Positions 62,913 through 64,000 of a stretch of 64,000 nt of DNA are shown here, one piece after another. Source of the DNA: Roseibacillus sp. (GTDB taxonomy: Bacteria; Verrucomicrobiota; Verrucomicrobiia; Verrucomicrobiales; Akkermansiaceae); assembly GCA_028821775.1 (NCBI GenBank), contig JAPKFB010000024.1, forward strand, positions 1 through 64,000, given 5' to 3'. A program made the translations under genes and the position numbers. The notes beneath the pieces were generated by a model. That model had not been told where the DNA came from. It searched no databases and worked only from the letters and a program-made list of their open reading frames with translations. The first letter of the stretch is position 1, and each line of letters starts with the position of its first letter.

Positions 62913-63502
62913 TCAACCGCCCGTGGCGGCAGTTCGTGTCACGGTGATGAGGAGATATTCGATCTGTCTGCTTGAGCCGGAGCAACGCTGGACAAGAGCC
63001 TGACCGTTGGGAATGCGTTGCCCGACTCTGGTGGTCTGATTGCGGAAAGGAATGGTTCCCGGGGTGATGGGTTCCTCCGGCGCGCGGGTGATGGCATCGC
63101 TTTGTCTGGAGGAACTCCCGCCGCTCAAATCCTCACCGACCACCATGGGGATCTCCTTCCCCTGATGTCACAACAAAGGTCGCTCGTAGGTCATGCGGGT
63201 CTCGGTGGTGGACTCGATACAGTGGATGGTGAAAGCGGGTGCGTGTTCCCAGCCAGAAGCTTTGAAGGGAGGTGGACCAGTCGCGCCGTGCTCTTTCCTG
63301 GCTTTGTGCAGCCACTCGTCGGCCTCGGCAGGAGAGGGGACCTCATCTGGCACTTTGGGGTTTCGCTCAAAAGTCGCATTCCTGATCTCGAGCTTGAGGG
63401 TATGGAGTGGAGAGATCGTCGGCTCAGGCTTCTCAAGAGGGTACTCACGCGAAGCTGATCATGGAGCGAAGAATGGATCCGCAGGGTTGAGGTGAGCTGA
63501 AG
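62913..63502 (-). pseudogene. Decayed reading frame downstream of rpoD
   Basis: On the minus strand one frame stays open over about 590 bases except for two TGA codons (63459-63461 and 63168-63170). The translated parts look like a real, helical charged protein: for example DEVPSPAEADEWLHKARKEHG and, after the second TGA, HQGKEIPMVVGEDLSGG, ending RQIEYLLITVTRTAATGG. No start codon or family is recognised. It is best read as a gene inactivated by point mutations, or two short genes. The rest of the gap (62738-62912) shows nothing. Confidence 0.5.
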
Positions 63503-63514
63503 TAGCTACGGGGC

Positions 63515-64000
63515 TTACATGTTGGGCAGTTCGATGAAGCCTTCCAGCTTCCGAATGCGCGTCGGGTGACGCATCTTGCGAAGGGCCTTCGCTTCGATCT
63601 GGCGAATGCGCTCGCGGGTGACCTGAAACTGGCGGCCGACTTCCTCCAGGGTGCGGCTGTAGCCGTCCTTGAGGCCGAAGCGTTGTTCGAGAACTTCGCG
63701 CTCGCGCTCGGTGAGGGTGTCGAGGACCTCGTTGATCTTGTCCTTCAACATGGAGAAGCCCGCTTCCTCCATCGGGTTCTCGGCAGTCTTGTCCTCGATG
63801 AAGTCACCGAAGGAGGTGTCGTCGCTGTCCCCCACGGGAGCTTGCAGCGAAATGGGCTGCTGAGCCATCTTGAGGACGGCGCGCACCCGTTCGACGGGAA
63901 GGTGGATCTCCTCCGCGATTTCATCCGGAGTGGGTTCGCGGCCGTATTCCTGGACGAGCTGCTTCTGCACCCGCATGAGCTTGTTGATGGTCTCGATCAT
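63515..64000 (-). CDS. rpoD: RNA polymerase primary sigma factor, C-terminal part (5' end outside window)
   Basis: The frame enters at the right edge and stops at TAA 63515. The 161 residues seen cover the end of region 2/3 and region 4: [15 protein letters not shown] start, [20 protein letters not shown]-type region 3.2 ([13 protein letters not shown]), [15 protein letters not shown], and the -35-binding helix-turn-helix [30 protein letters not shown]. This is the housekeeping sigma factor. The first residue Met here is internal to the full protein. Confidence 0.96.
   Translation of the reverse strand: MIETINKLMRVQKQLVQEYGREPTPDEIAEEIHLPVERVRAVLKMAQQPISLQAPVGDSDDTSFGDFIEDKTAENPMEEAGFSMLKDKINEVLDTLTEREREVLEQRFGLKDGYSRTLEEVGRQFQVTRERIRQIEAKALRKMRHPTRIRKLEGFIELPNM

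Noticed and set aside
1-64000. CRISPR arrays, prophage or insertion sequences
   Set aside because: No regularly spaced direct repeats, integrase, transposase or phage structural gene was seen anywhere in the window.

Overview
The window is a GC-rich piece of bacterial chromosome that looks like a member of the Verrucomicrobia. The reasons are the Planctomycetes/Verrucomicrobia-style 'CHGP' cytochrome domains, the MoxR-DUF58-BatA-VWA operon, the fused envelope genes and the gene order around infB and infC. The taxonomic call is inference from gene content. About 45 genes can be supported. No phage, transposon, integrase or CRISPR array is visible; the irregular part is several decayed genes and small dispersed repeats.

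Layout. 1-8407 (+): the nusA tail, then infB, rbfA, an unknown 881-residue lipoprotein, nrnA, truB and ribF (translation, ribosome maturation, RNA turnover, flavin). 8463-14875 (-): a four-gene MoxR/DUF58/BatA-like/VWA operon. 15488-20111 (+): rpsM-rpsK-rpsD with a clear terminator, then thrS and infC, where infC probably starts at AUC. 20141-25403: a truncated HAD gene, an arginyltransferase-like protein, a Tat-exported 5'-nucleotidase, DAHP synthase (-) and an M42 peptidase. 25755-28113: lgt, a LysM lipoprotein (-), a 51-residue protein (-) and tRNA-Leu(UAG) (-).

28388-33949 (+) is the most interesting region. It holds a frameshifted cytochrome b562-like gene, an eight-heme c-type cytochrome lipoprotein, a 915-residue protein with two c-type heme domains fused to a predicted outer-membrane beta-barrel, and a secreted protein with one heme motif. 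Together they look like a porin-cytochrome conduit for moving electrons across the outer membrane, in an unusual fused form.

34062-43557: a MidA-type methyltransferase (-) divergent from a class A penicillin-binding protein whose transpeptidase active site is lost, a zinc-ribbon membrane protein, a CPA1 Na+/H+ antiporter, a second zinc-ribbon membrane protein (-) and a membrane pyrophosphatase (-). 43770-50050 (-): exbB-exbD and two very large TPR proteins. 50259-56835: uvrC (+), a broken zinc-ribbon gene, sufE (-), an esterase (+), a broken VOC gene and sufS (-). 57223-62737 (-): tamB and tamA. 62913-63515: a decayed reading frame, then the 3' part of rpoD (-), which runs off the right edge.

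The themes are translation factors with long charged low-complexity extensions, few Shine-Dalgarno sequences, at least five interrupted genes, and two families of dispersed intergenic repeats near gene 3' ends.
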